NCBI GenBank assembly: GCA_050250755.1
Contig: JBFWOB010000015.1
Span: forward strand, 48,917 to 112,916
DNA length: 64,000 nucleotides
Reading direction: 5' to 3'
Source: Ga0077555 sp050250755
Lineage (GTDB): Bacteria > Pseudomonadota > Alphaproteobacteria > Rhizobiales > Hyphomicrobiaceae
A model generated the notes under the pieces. That model made no database searches and had not been told where the DNA came from. It saw only the letters and a program-made list of their open reading frames with translations. This document shows positions 52,915 through 60,557 of the stretch, in pieces. The first letter of the stretch is position 1, and the number at the start of each line of letters is the position of its first letter. The position numbers and the translations under genes are program-made.

Positions 52915-53914
52915 ATGAGGCAACGATTTATTAACCTTCGTTCGCAGGCGACGCAGCGAAGCGCCGAATGCGAGGTCAAGGGGAGGCACCGGATCATGGT
53001 TGTAGTCAGTCACACCCGGCTGCCCCGCAGTGTGCGTAACGGATACCCGGGACCTGCAGAAGTCCTGTTCACGCGTCGTGCAGGAACGGCCGGTGCGGCG
53101 GCCCAGGGTGGTGATGCGTCAACCAGCTTCTTGGCCACACGGTGTGGCGAAGTGGTGAGTGGGGACCAGCGTACTCCGGTCCAGCGTGTGTTGGTTGCGT
53201 TGCGTTGCGTAAGTGAGCGTTCGGGTAGCGTCGAGTCCCAGTCAGTAGCGTCGGCGTTTGTATCGGTTGCGTCCCAGTCTGTTGAGTATCGGTATCGCGT
53301 AGCGTCAGCGTCCCAGTCGACAGCGTACGGGTCGGCCCGCGCCGGGTTTTCTTCGAGCACGATCCCTCGTCTGCTCAAGTCGCTCGCACGGCGAGCCGCC
53401 GCCGCAAAAGTTTCGCGTAGGTGGCGACGGCTCGAGGATGCCTCGTCCCGCGTTTCGTTCAGTGGCGTTCCGAGTTCAGTCGGCCTGCATTCGAGTCGTC
53501 ATGCGTCGAAGGCCAGTGAGTTCTTGCCGCGTTCTGCGTGTGTTATGTCGGTTGCGTCATGTCGCGTCTCAGTTGGTGACCTGCGTATCGGTGTGTCCAG
53601 TCCAGCGTTCCAAGCGTGCCCTGCTTCAGAGCCGGAACAATCCCAATCACTATCCCCCACGCGTGAGAGTATGCGTCGTGCCCTTCTCGCTCACTGATGG
53701 ATCCGCAGCGGTGATCAGCAACGTCGTCTCGTTCCCCCGAGAGTTGGCGGCGCGATCATCGCCCCAAGGCTGGCGATCCGTCGGTGATGCGGCGGGCCGT
53801 GTGTTGAGTGGCGTCGCGTATCGTTGTGCCGTTGCGTCAAGTGCGTATTCGCCCCTCCACAAGGAGGGCCTCGAGTGGGCTGAAATCGTCCCGTTCGTTG
53901 TGCCAGCAGAATAG
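52915..53914. other. Orphan region without a convincing gene
   Basis: The 1.3 kb from 52767 to 54092 has open frames on both strands but none that behaves like a gene. The longest (52915-53697, plus strand, 260 codons; an ATG at 52996 follows GGGGAGG) is rich in Ser, Arg and Val, has no pattern I know and no third-base GC bias like the neighbours. A second frame (53438-53914) and minus-strand frames (53010-53378, 53650-53994) are similar in quality. The plus strand is T- and G-rich with many GCGTC and GTTGCG words. It may be a degraded gene, a long non-coding RNA or a lineage-specific gene. Confidence 0.4.
53235..53318. repeat. Three short direct repeats of GTCCCAGTC, spaced 36 and 39 bases
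   Basis: GTCCCAGTC occurs at 53235-53243, 53271-53279 and 53310-53318, each near a GCGTC. Spacings of 36 and 39 are multiples of three, so the units keep phase: on the minus strand they read as DWD-A/S motifs of 12-13 residues. Too few and too divergent to call a CRISPR or a proven tandem repeat. Confidence 0.5.
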
Positions 53915-54092
53915 CAGAGTGGCATGCCCGCCATTCTCAGGAACCGACAAGCGCTGAGAGCTGGAGCACCGAAAGGTAGCCCATAGCAGCTCATAGCAAG
54001 GTCCCGCGTAGAGCTGTCAGTTGCTCGAAGCGCTTGTCGGCAAATCCACTGCGGCGGCGTCCTGTAGTGATCAGATCAGAGAGGCAAGTCCC

Positions 54093-54356
54093 ATGGTCAT
54101 CCAATTCGATCCCGCCTCCACTCGGCCCACCGACGATGAGGCTCCCGCTCACGTCAATCCGATCCTTTGGCAGCAGTCGCTCGGACTGGCACGCCAGATA
54201 TCTGCCCGCGTATTCCGCGACGGCGGCAATCCCGGCGATGCTGTTACGGCCGTTGGCCTCAAGACCGCCACCGATCTGACCTGGGACAAAGCGGTTGAGA
54301 TCATCGCAGCAGAGCTGTCGCGCAATCGCTCCGCGGCACATCGCAACGCCGCCTGA
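54093..54356 (+). CDS. Small protein of unknown function
   Basis: An 87-residue protein not known to me by name. ATG 54093 lies about nine bases after GAGAGG. The codons look coding (C/G third bases), unlike the region upstream. Residues 22-75 look helical: WQQSLGLARQISARVFRDGG, PGDAVTAVGL, then WDKAVEIIAAELSRN. No signal peptide, cysteine or membrane segment. Small Rhizobiales proteins of similar look exist. Its TGA overlaps the ATG of the next small frame. Confidence 0.6.
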   Translation: MVIQFDPASTRPTDDEAPAHVNPILWQQSLGLARQISARVFRDGGNPGDAVTAVGLKTATDLTWDKAVEIIAAELSRNRSAAHRNAA

Positions 54357-54559
54357 TGGACGGACGACGAGGCTCTGTCTTCGTGGGTTGTCGCCAGGAG
54401 CTAGATGCCGTCATCGGCGATCGCATTTCGCTGAGCTACATATCGACCGGTTTGTGGTATCGCGGGCCGGTCGTTTTGTTTGTGTACGGGGACAAGGACG
54501 CATCAGCGAGGCGCTATGCTCGGCGAGCCCTCATTCGTGTGAGCGAAACCGTTCGGTAA
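54356..54559 (+). CDS. Possible small protein coupled to 54093 gene
   Basis: A 67-codon frame whose ATG shares bases with the previous stop (TGATG), the geometry of translational coupling. The sequence, with SYISTGLWYRGPVVLFVYG in the middle and a basic end, matches no family I know. It has no own ribosome-binding site. It may be real or chance. Confidence 0.3.
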   Translation: MDGRRGSVFVGCRQELDAVIGDRISLSYISTGLWYRGPVVLFVYGDKDASARRYARRALIRVSETVR

Positions 54560-54592
54560 ACTGTTCTCACATACCGCGTCGGCCAACGCCGC

Positions 54593-54634
54593 CCCCGGTT
54601 CGCGAGTCGCATCTTGCGCCAGAGCGAACCGGGG
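54593..54634. terminator. Inverted repeat between convergent genes
   Basis: CCCCGGTTCGC (54593-54603) and GCGAACCGGGG (54624-54634) form a perfect 11-bp stem with a 20-base loop, followed on the plus strand by GC-rich sequence and CTTATCTTTT at 54646-54655. It lies between the plus-strand small genes and the minus-strand glucosaminidase and may end both transcripts. Nothing else is seen in 54560-54732. Confidence 0.45.
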
Positions 54635-54732
54635 CGCGGGGCCCCCTTATCTTTTCGCGATCCGATCAGGTAACTCGCAGAGCCTGATCGATCGAAGGCA
54701 AGCCTGAGATCGGCTTACCGACGTCACCGATC

Positions 54733-55821
54733 TTAGCCTCGTCCCTGAGGAAGCGCTGTCTCTCCGGCGGGGCAGCGGAAGAATGCACTCGCCAGAGCCG
54801 CGTCACGGTCTGCGAATTCGCCGATCGAGACGCCACCCTGGGCATGCGCGCGAATGAAAGCCTCGGTCAGGCCCGCCTCGCGGCCGTCGAGAACCTGCAG
54901 TGCCGTAAAATGGATCTCATCGCCTACTTGGCGGCGGATCAGTACGTTCTTCGTCCCGCCATAGCTCGCGGTGAATACCTTGCACGGCAGCGCGGGGTGG
55001 GCGGCTCTCGTCGGTGGCGCCACCAGACGAGATACATGCGCGTCCAGCGCATTTCGATTGTCTTCCGCCACACCTGTGGGCACCGGCGGGCGCGACGGCA
55101 TCGGTGCTCTGGCCATGACTTCGCGTGGTGCCGGCGCGACCTCATCACGCTCGGGCGGTGCCGGGCGGCCGCGGCAGAAGCGCTCCCGATAGAGATCGGC
55201 GATGGAGGCGATCGAGCGCCCATACTGGCGATCCACGGCCCACCGGCCGGCAAGATCGCGGAACGTGACGGGCCGACGCAAGTGTCGCGAAGCGGCGATG
55301 ATGTCGGCCTGCTTCTCCCGTGTGCGTCGCGCGACCGGCCGGTCTACCCACTCGCCTGAGTACGCGATCAGATGCTGCATTTGACCGAGCACACCGGTCG
55401 AAACGTCGGGAAAGCTATCTCCAGGCACGCCGCCACCCGTGGTGCCGATGCCGGCGAAATTATTCTGTGATGGGCTGACGTCGCCCTTCCGCTTTTCCGT
55501 GCGGAACAGGAGATAGTTTGTCTCGATGATCATTTGGTAGAATGCGTAGTCCCACCTCACCCGCAACCGTTCGCCGTGTGCTTTGTAATAAGCAGCGATG
55601 TCCCGGAACTTCGGCAGCATTCGCGGATTACGGTCGGCTAGAAACCGCATCAGGTTCGACGGCGTCACGCAAGCGGGCACGCGGTTGCGCTCATTCATGC
55701 GAATTTCGGGAAGCGATTGCGCAGCCGCGGGAATGACCACTCCAGGAGTGGTCATCAGTACGGCCGTCACGACGATCCCAATCGCGGCGGGCGTTTTCGC
55801 GAGCCGTCGACTCAGCGCCAT
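54733..55821 (-). CDS. Secreted glucosaminidase-domain protein, paralogue 1
   Basis: A 362-residue exported protein with a glucosaminidase-like domain (FlgJ/LytG superfamily), likely cutting peptidoglycan. Residues 1-35 are a signal peptide ending PGVVIPAAAQS. The catalytic domain includes RVRWDYAFYQMIIETNYLLF, with the probable catalytic Glu, then SPSQNNFAGIGTTGGG and SFPDVSTGVLGQMQHL. A Pro-rich linker (residues 215-265) leads to a C-terminal domain (CKVFTASYGGTKNVLI...) shared with the next gene. The upstream paralogue starts 1.3 kb away on the same strand with a 106-bp gap between them, which holds a 7-bp hairpin (55878-55895). Confidence 0.87.
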   Translation of the reverse strand: MALSRRLAKTPAAIGIVVTAVLMTTPGVVIPAAAQSLPEIRMNERNRVPACVTPSNLMRFLADRNPRMLPKFRDIAAYYKAHGERLRVRWDYAFYQMIIETNYLLFRTEKRKGDVSPSQNNFAGIGTTGGGVPGDSFPDVSTGVLGQMQHLIAYSGEWVDRPVARRTREKQADIIAASRHLRRPVTFRDLAGRWAVDRQYGRSIASIADLYRERFCRGRPAPPERDEVAPAPREVMARAPMPSRPPVPTGVAEDNRNALDAHVSRLVAPPTRAAHPALPCKVFTASYGGTKNVLIRRQVGDEIHFTALQVLDGREAGLTEAFIRAHAQGGVSIGEFADRDAALASAFFRCPAGETALPQGRG

Positions 55822-55927
55822 CGGTCGTCAACTCCAACTGGCGGCCGGTGGTAAGCTCCGACCGTGATACCTGATCTCGGCCTCCGTTGAGGCCGCTGCT
55901 CGTGCCGCGCTTGCGGCTCCGGGCTTC

Positions 55928-57160
55928 TTAGCCCTCGGGACAGAGTTCGAAAGCTTTGTCGAGGGCCTGTGCCTGGCTCCCGAACTCGGCTTCGATTGCG
56001 CCGCCCTTTGCGTAAGCCGCGATGTAGGCCTCGGCTTCGCGCTTCTCTGCGCCTTCGTTCACATCGAGCACGGTGAAGTCCGTGCCTTTGTCCGAGTTGA
56101 CGCGAATGATCAACGCTTTCTGTCCGCCATAACTCGCGGTCCAGACGCGGCAACTGGCGGCCGGCTTAGCGCCTTGCTGAGGCTTGCTCGGAGACGATGC
56201 GCGCGGCGAAGTGGTCCCGATGCTCGCGGCCGCCGATGCCATCGTCACGGGAGGCGCTTTATCGGGTGCTGCGGGTGGGGCTGCTGCCTCTGTCTCAGGC
56301 GCATTCAGGATGCTGTATGTCGGAGGGGGGGTGGCGGCCGGGCGCCCGGTCTCTGGCGCACCGACACCGAGGCCGCTTCGCTGATCGTCCTCTGCGGCCT
56401 TTCCGTCAGTAATGGCACGCCGCGCAAGCTCGGCGCCTGAGACGCGATCTGGCTCTTCGGGCACGGCGTCTGCCATGGCCGTCTTCGGTGTTGTCCCGCG
56501 GGCCTCGGCAATCCATTCGGGATGTGGATCGGGGATATCGCAGAAGCCGTTGCGAAACCGATCTGCGATCGACTCGAGACCAGACACATAATCCGAGCCC
56601 GGCGCCCATTTCTGCGCGAGATGGCGGAACGTCACCGAACCGCGCGCACGGCGCTGCATGGATTTCAGGATACCCCACTCCTGCACCTTCCGTGTCCGAT
56701 CGGCGACGGGGTTTTCGACCGTCTCGCCGGCATAGATCAAGACGTGCTGCAGATGGGCAAGCACGCCCGTAGAGACATCGGGGAAGCTTTCGCCTGGAGC
56801 GCCTTTGCCGGTGGCACCCATTCCTGCGAAGTTGTTCTGCCGGGGGCTGACGTCGCCGCGTCGGCCATGATCGCCGCGGAAGCTCAGATAGCCCGTCTCG
56901 AGCAGCATCTGGTAAAAGGCGTAATCCCAGCGGAGGCCCAGGCGTTCGCCGTGGCGCATGTACTCGACTGCGATCTTTTCGAAGCGCGGATCCAGCCGTT
57001 CATTTCGCGATTTGAGGAACGCTGTCAGCCGACCCGGCGTTACACAGGCCTCGACGTGGTTGCGAGCTGATGTCTTGATGGCCGGCACGTCGGCAAGGGC
57101 CTGCGCTGCAGGCACTAGAAACAGAGCGGCGGCGAGGCCGGAAGCCACGATACGCATCAT
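55928..57160 (-). CDS. Secreted glucosaminidase-domain protein, paralogue 2
   Basis: A 410-residue paralogue of the preceding protein. ATG 57160 or 57157 (MMRIVASGLAAALFLVPAAQALA) gives a good signal peptide. The catalytic domain has WDYAFYQMLLETGYLSF with the probable catalytic Glu, SPRQNNFAGMGATG and SFPDVSTGVLAHLQHV. A longer linker rich in Pro, Ala and Ser (residues about 230-330) precedes the same C-terminal domain (CRVWTASYGGQKALIIR...ELCPEG). A CtrA-type box lies 80-95 bases upstream, so cell-cycle control is likely. The pair looks like a tandem duplication that has diverged. Confidence 0.88.
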   Translation of the reverse strand: MMRIVASGLAAALFLVPAAQALADVPAIKTSARNHVEACVTPGRLTAFLKSRNERLDPRFEKIAVEYMRHGERLGLRWDYAFYQMLLETGYLSFRGDHGRRGDVSPRQNNFAGMGATGKGAPGESFPDVSTGVLAHLQHVLIYAGETVENPVADRTRKVQEWGILKSMQRRARGSVTFRHLAQKWAPGSDYVSGLESIADRFRNGFCDIPDPHPEWIAEARGTTPKTAMADAVPEEPDRVSGAELARRAITDGKAAEDDQRSGLGVGAPETGRPAATPPPTYSILNAPETEAAAPPAAPDKAPPVTMASAAASIGTTSPRASSPSKPQQGAKPAASCRVWTASYGGQKALIIRVNSDKGTDFTVLDVNEGAEKREAEAYIAAYAKGGAIEAEFGSQAQALDKAFELCPEG

Positions 57161-57239
57161 GAACGAACCCCCGGATGGCAGCGCGTGCGTGTGTTCGAAA
57201 TGGCTGCTGAGCAACTCATTTTTAATTATGCGCCTATCG

Positions 57240-57255
57240 TTAATGGGCCGTTAAC
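57240..57255. promoter_or_regulatory. CtrA-type binding site upstream of glucosaminidase paralogue 2
   Basis: TTAA-TGGGCCG-TTAAC matches the full CtrA box TTAA-N7-TTAA(C) and also reads as TTAA-N7-TTAA on the other strand. It lies 80-95 bases upstream of the start at 57160, where CtrA normally acts near the -35 region. CtrA is the cell-cycle master regulator of alphaproteobacteria. The rest of the gap to folB holds no gene. Confidence 0.6.
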
Positions 57256-57399
57256 GTCCCCCGACCCCAATATTTACGATGGCGTGGATTTTGGGCGCGA
57301 GTAGGAGTCCTTTGGGGCGTCAATGAGAATATTCAGTGGTCGAATTGCGGCACCGTTCCGACATTCGACACCGAGGCCCTCACGGCTCTTTTGCACACG

Positions 57400-57777
57400 T
57401 TACGGCGCAGGGCGTCCGCGTTCGATGGCAATGCCAACTTCTGCGCATCCCGCAACAATATCCGGTTTGGCGACCGAAATGCGTGTGCGCTGTACGCGCG
57501 GATCGGAAAAGCATGCTTCCGCGATTCGCTCGGCCAGCGTCTCGATGAGATTAAAATGCTTTTGGGCCACGATCTCGCGCACGGCGTCGATCACGGAGCC
57601 GTAGTCGAGGACATCCTCGAGCCGATCTGAGACGCCATCATAATTGTCGATCACGTCGAGATCGACGGAGACGTGGATGCGCTGCTCATAGCGCCGCTCG
57701 ACCTCGAATATGCCGACGCTGGCCATGAGTTCGAGACGGCTTACGAACACACGACGGCAAGAACTGCGTCTGGTCAC
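57400..57777 (-). CDS. folB: Dihydroneopterin aldolase
   Basis: FolB converts 7,8-dihydroneopterin to 6-hydroxymethyl-dihydropterin in folate synthesis. GTG 57777 gives 125 residues; a later start is possible because the first 15 are unusual. The family core is visible: GIFEVERRYEQRIHVSVDLDVI, then LDYGSVIDAVREIVAQKHFNLIETLAERIAEACF with the catalytic-region Glu and the LIE(T) motif. The end SVAKPDIVAGCAEVGIAI binds the pterin. It lies 52 bp downstream of the FolM-type reductase on the same strand. Confidence 0.92.
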   Translation of the reverse strand: MTRRSSCRRVFVSRLELMASVGIFEVERRYEQRIHVSVDLDVIDNYDGVSDRLEDVLDYGSVIDAVREIVAQKHFNLIETLAERIAEACFSDPRVQRTRISVAKPDIVAGCAEVGIAIERGRPAP

Positions 57778-57829
57778 TGTGGCTCGCCCTTCAGGCTTGG
57801 TGGCATTACGTCAGGGTCGCAGCAGAGGC

Positions 57830-58585
57830 TCACCGCGCATTTGACCGAGCGAGGTGCTGCCCCGCATCAAGTGCGATCATCTGGCCGGTGAGCGAAGGGG
57901 CGTCAAGAATGAAGCGAACGGCTGCGGCAATCTCGGACGGTGCGGTCGCGCGTCCAAGGAGTGTCGTGCCGACCTCTTCTGCGAATGCGGTGTCGTCCTG
58001 ATATACGCTCCGCAGCACTGGGCCAGGGCCGATCCCGTTGACGCGGATGCGCGGAGCGAGGGCCTGCGCCAGCATGCGCGTCGCAGCCAGAAGTCCGGTC
58101 TTTGCGAGGCCGTAAGACAGGAAATCCGGCGTCGGTGCGAGGACCCTCTGGTCGATGATGTTCACGACATTTCCCTCGAGATGCGACGGCAGCCGATCGG
58201 CGAAAGCCTTGGTCAAGAGGACCGGCGCTCGAAGGTTGACAGCGAACTGACGGTCCCAGACGGCAGGGTCGAGATCGGTGATGGAGTCCTCAATGAACAG
58301 GGATGCGTTATTCACGAGGCATGTGATTGGTCCAAGCGTGCGCGTGCATGCGTCGAGGATGTTATCTGACGCGCCGGGGTCCGTCAGATCCGCTCCGATC
58401 GTGATGGCACGACCACCGGCTGCCTCGATCTCGGCACGCACATTCTCGGCCTCCGAGGCTTGTGAGCCGTAGTGCACCGCGATTTGCCAACCGTGTCGGG
58501 CAAGGTCAACCGCAATACATCTGCCGATACGTCGGCTGGCGCCCGTGATGAGAGCCGCGCGAGGGATTTCGTGCTTGTCGCTCAC
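57830..58585 (-). CDS. folM: FolM-type pteridine reductase (SDR)
   Basis: An SDR of the pteridine/dihydromonapterin reductase group, which reduces dihydrobiopterin-, monapterin- or dihydrofolate-type substrates with NADPH. GTG 58585, about six bases after AAAGGAG, gives 251 residues. The loop TGASRRIGRCIA with its basic pair indicates NADPH preference. NNASLF and the catalytic YGLAK are present, and the Ser position reads NIIDQRV with Asp, as in pteridine reductases. Its place beside folB supports a folate role. Symbol by resemblance. Confidence 0.82.
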   Translation of the reverse strand: MSDKHEIPRAALITGASRRIGRCIAVDLARHGWQIAVHYGSQASEAENVRAEIEAAGGRAITIGADLTDPGASDNILDACTRTLGPITCLVNNASLFIEDSITDLDPAVWDRQFAVNLRAPVLLTKAFADRLPSHLEGNVVNIIDQRVLAPTPDFLSYGLAKTGLLAATRMLAQALAPRIRVNGIGPGPVLRSVYQDDTAFAEEVGTTLLGRATAPSEIAAAVRFILDAPSLTGQMIALDAGQHLARSNAR

Positions 58586-58904
58586 GTCGTCTCCTTTGGG
58601 CGCTGGCGACTGTCCTGCGATCCTTGCCATAACAACGTATCTCGGTCCCCGGAACAAGTTGCCGCCAAACTAGGCATCAGCCTGAAACGGCTCTGTCCGG
58701 AGGGCTTGGGCGTGCCTGGTTCTCATGCGGCCTCGGATCAAAAAACAGGCAATTATTTCCGTACGTTACCAACCAGACACAGTGCGATTTCAAACCCGGT
58801 CCTGCCCAATTCTCAGACTTGAAGATGGGCCTTGTCACTCGTGATTGTGATGTGGATGACAGGTCGATTCGAGCCTGGGACCTGGGGCGAGATTTTGGAG
58901 ACGT
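58586..58904. other. 319-base gap between folM-type and porin genes
   Basis: This divergent gap serves as promoter region for the minus-strand folate genes and the plus-strand porin. I see no gene, terminator or clear -35/-10 pair in it. AT content is higher near 58738-58770. Confidence 0.4.
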
Positions 58905-59729
58905 ATGATGGGGATCGGATCGGTTGGGGGTATCAAGGGCGGACTGGCGGTACTGGCCCTGTGTGGATTGGTCATGCCGGCTCTGGCCGGTGGCAGTTTG
59001 AAAGATGGCGCGGCTGTCGAGGAGCCAAAGCGCGATTTGCAGTTTAGTGGCACGTTCCTGGTCACGAGCGATTACGTTTTCCGCGGCTACTCGCAGTCCA
59101 AGGAGCGTCCAGCGGTGCAGGCCGGCGTAGAAGGCACCTACAAGTGGTTGTACTTCGGCGTCTATGGCTCAACGATCGACTTTGGCGATATCGGCACCAA
59201 GGACGTAGCACATGCCGAGGTCGACTATTACGCCGGGATCAAGCCGGTTGTCGGTCCAGTCACCTTTGACATCGGCGTTATCTACTACACCTATCCTAAT
59301 GCGTTTGACCCAGGCGCCGAGCTTGACATGATCGAGGTCAAGGTGGGCGGCAGCGGGGAAATCTGGAAGGATGGCACGCTCGGTGTCACCGCCTTCTACT
59401 CGCCTGAGTATACGGGCAAGACGGGCGAGGTTCTCACGATCGAAGGCAACTTCTCGCAAGGCTTTGCAGCGGTTCGCGGCGTGACGCCGACTTGGAGCTC
59501 GACCCTCGGCTATTCGACGGGCGATGACTTGGCCTTTAAGGCAGTCTTCGGCAACGGAGACGACAACTACTTTTATTGGAATTCGGGCCTGACGCTCGGC
59601 TTCGGCGATCACTTCTCGCTCGACTTCCGTTACTGGGACACCAACGTCAGCAATAGTGGTGGTTTTTGCTCGAGCCGGCTCTTCGGCTGCGACGAGCGGT
59701 TCGTTGCAACGGCTAAGGTCACCTACTGA
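58905..59729 (+). CDS. TorF family putative porin
   Basis: A 274-residue outer-membrane beta-barrel protein of the TorF (Gcw_chp) family. ATG 58905 or 58908 follows GGAG; 58908 has better spacing. The signal peptide ends LVMPALAGG. The barrel start is typical: FSGTFLVTSDYVFRGYSQSKERPAVQAGVEGTY, then alternating strands such as DVAHAEVDYYAGIKPVVGPV and the closing FVATAKVTY with a C-terminal aromatic residue. Two cysteines near the end (FCSSRLFGCDE) probably form a disulfide. Substrate unknown. A strong terminator follows. Confidence 0.9.
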   Translation: MMGIGSVGGIKGGLAVLALCGLVMPALAGGSLKDGAAVEEPKRDLQFSGTFLVTSDYVFRGYSQSKERPAVQAGVEGTYKWLYFGVYGSTIDFGDIGTKDVAHAEVDYYAGIKPVVGPVTFDIGVIYYTYPNAFDPGAELDMIEVKVGGSGEIWKDGTLGVTAFYSPEYTGKTGEVLTIEGNFSQGFAAVRGVTPTWSSTLGYSTGDDLAFKAVFGNGDDNYFYWNSGLTLGFGDHFSLDFRYWDTNVSNSGGFCSSRLFGCDERFVATAKVTY

Positions 59730-59768
59730 CCAGCCATTGCCAGGCGATACCCCGTCCATCAATGTGCG

Positions 59769-59800
59769 GGCCGGCGATTCCATCGCCGGCCTTTCTCTTT
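59769..59800 (+). terminator. Rho-independent terminator after the porin gene
   Basis: A perfect 10-bp GC-rich stem (GGCCGGCGAT 59769-59778, ATCGCCGGCC 59782-59791) with a TCC loop is followed by TTTCTCTTT. It lies 40 bases after the porin stop and separates it from the rhamnose operon. Confidence 0.92.
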
Positions 59801-59937
59801 GGGCGCGAGGCGATGAACGCTTTTCTATTCGCGACAACATGCCATGCCGGCTGCGCTCGGAGTCCCCTAGTAAATGCAAGATGAAAGCGCGTCGTGCGTT
59901 GGCGACTGTTCCGAACCAACGTGGAGAGATATTCCCC

Positions 59938-60501
59938 ATGCAGGTCCAGTCGCTCGAAATCAGCGATATCAAGCTGATCACGCCGCGTAAGCACGCCGAC
60001 GATCGTGGTTTTTTCTCCGAAACTTATAACGTGAAGGCGTTCGAAGCTGCGGGCGTCGATGCGATCTTCGTGCAGGACAATCATTCGCTGTCGCGTGAGA
60101 AGGGCGTCGTACGCGGTTTGCATTATCAGATCGCGCCGAAAGCGCAGGGCAAGCTGGTTCGCGTAACGCGCGGCTCAATCTTCGACGTGGCTTTGGATAT
60201 TCGGGTCGGGTCGCCGACGTTCGGGCAGCACGTTTCGGCGGTTCTTTCGGCGGCAAACTGGTCGCAACTCTGGATACCCGTCGGGTTTGCTCACGGATTT
60301 TGTACGCTTGAGGACAATACTGAGGTTCAGTACAAAGTGACTGACGACTACGCGCCGGATTGCGATCGGGGCATACTATGGAACGATCCGGTGCTTGGTA
60401 TCGCCTGGCCAGTTCGCGCCGCGGATGTGATCATATCCGACAAGGATCGCAATCAGCCGAGTCTCCGCGATGCGCCGGTGGCGTTCGAGATCAGCCGCTG
60501 A
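59938..60501 (+). CDS. rfbC: dTDP-4-dehydrorhamnose 3,5-epimerase
   Basis: RmlC converts dTDP-4-keto-6-deoxyglucose to dTDP-4-keto-L-rhamnose. ATG 59938 after GGAGAG gives 187 residues (the frame is open further upstream but crosses the terminator). The cupin core has RGLHYQIAPKAQGKLVRV with the catalytic His, VALDIRVGSPTFG, WIPVGFAHGFCTLED and the catalytic Tyr in YKVTDDYAP. First gene of the dTDP-rhamnose set; rfbB follows after 56 bp. Confidence 0.96.
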   Translation: MQVQSLEISDIKLITPRKHADDRGFFSETYNVKAFEAAGVDAIFVQDNHSLSREKGVVRGLHYQIAPKAQGKLVRVTRGSIFDVALDIRVGSPTFGQHVSAVLSAANWSQLWIPVGFAHGFCTLEDNTEVQYKVTDDYAPDCDRGILWNDPVLGIAWPVRAADVIISDKDRNQPSLRDAPVAFEISR

Positions 60502-60557
60502 GTACGGATTGGCGTGGGTAGCAATTGAAGTGACGGCTGGAAGCGTCGCGGGGGATT

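Noticed and set aside
53235..53318. CRISPR-like array
   Set aside because: Only three nine-base repeats, variable flanks and no cas genes.
53010..53378. Minus-strand DWD-repeat protein of 122 residues
   Set aside because: No ribosome-binding site and no known family; composition matches the rest of the orphan region. Kept as a repeat observation only.
53991..54341. 116-codon minus-strand frame opposite the 54093 gene
   Set aside because: Shadow of the plus-strand gene; Gly-rich composition and no ribosome-binding site.
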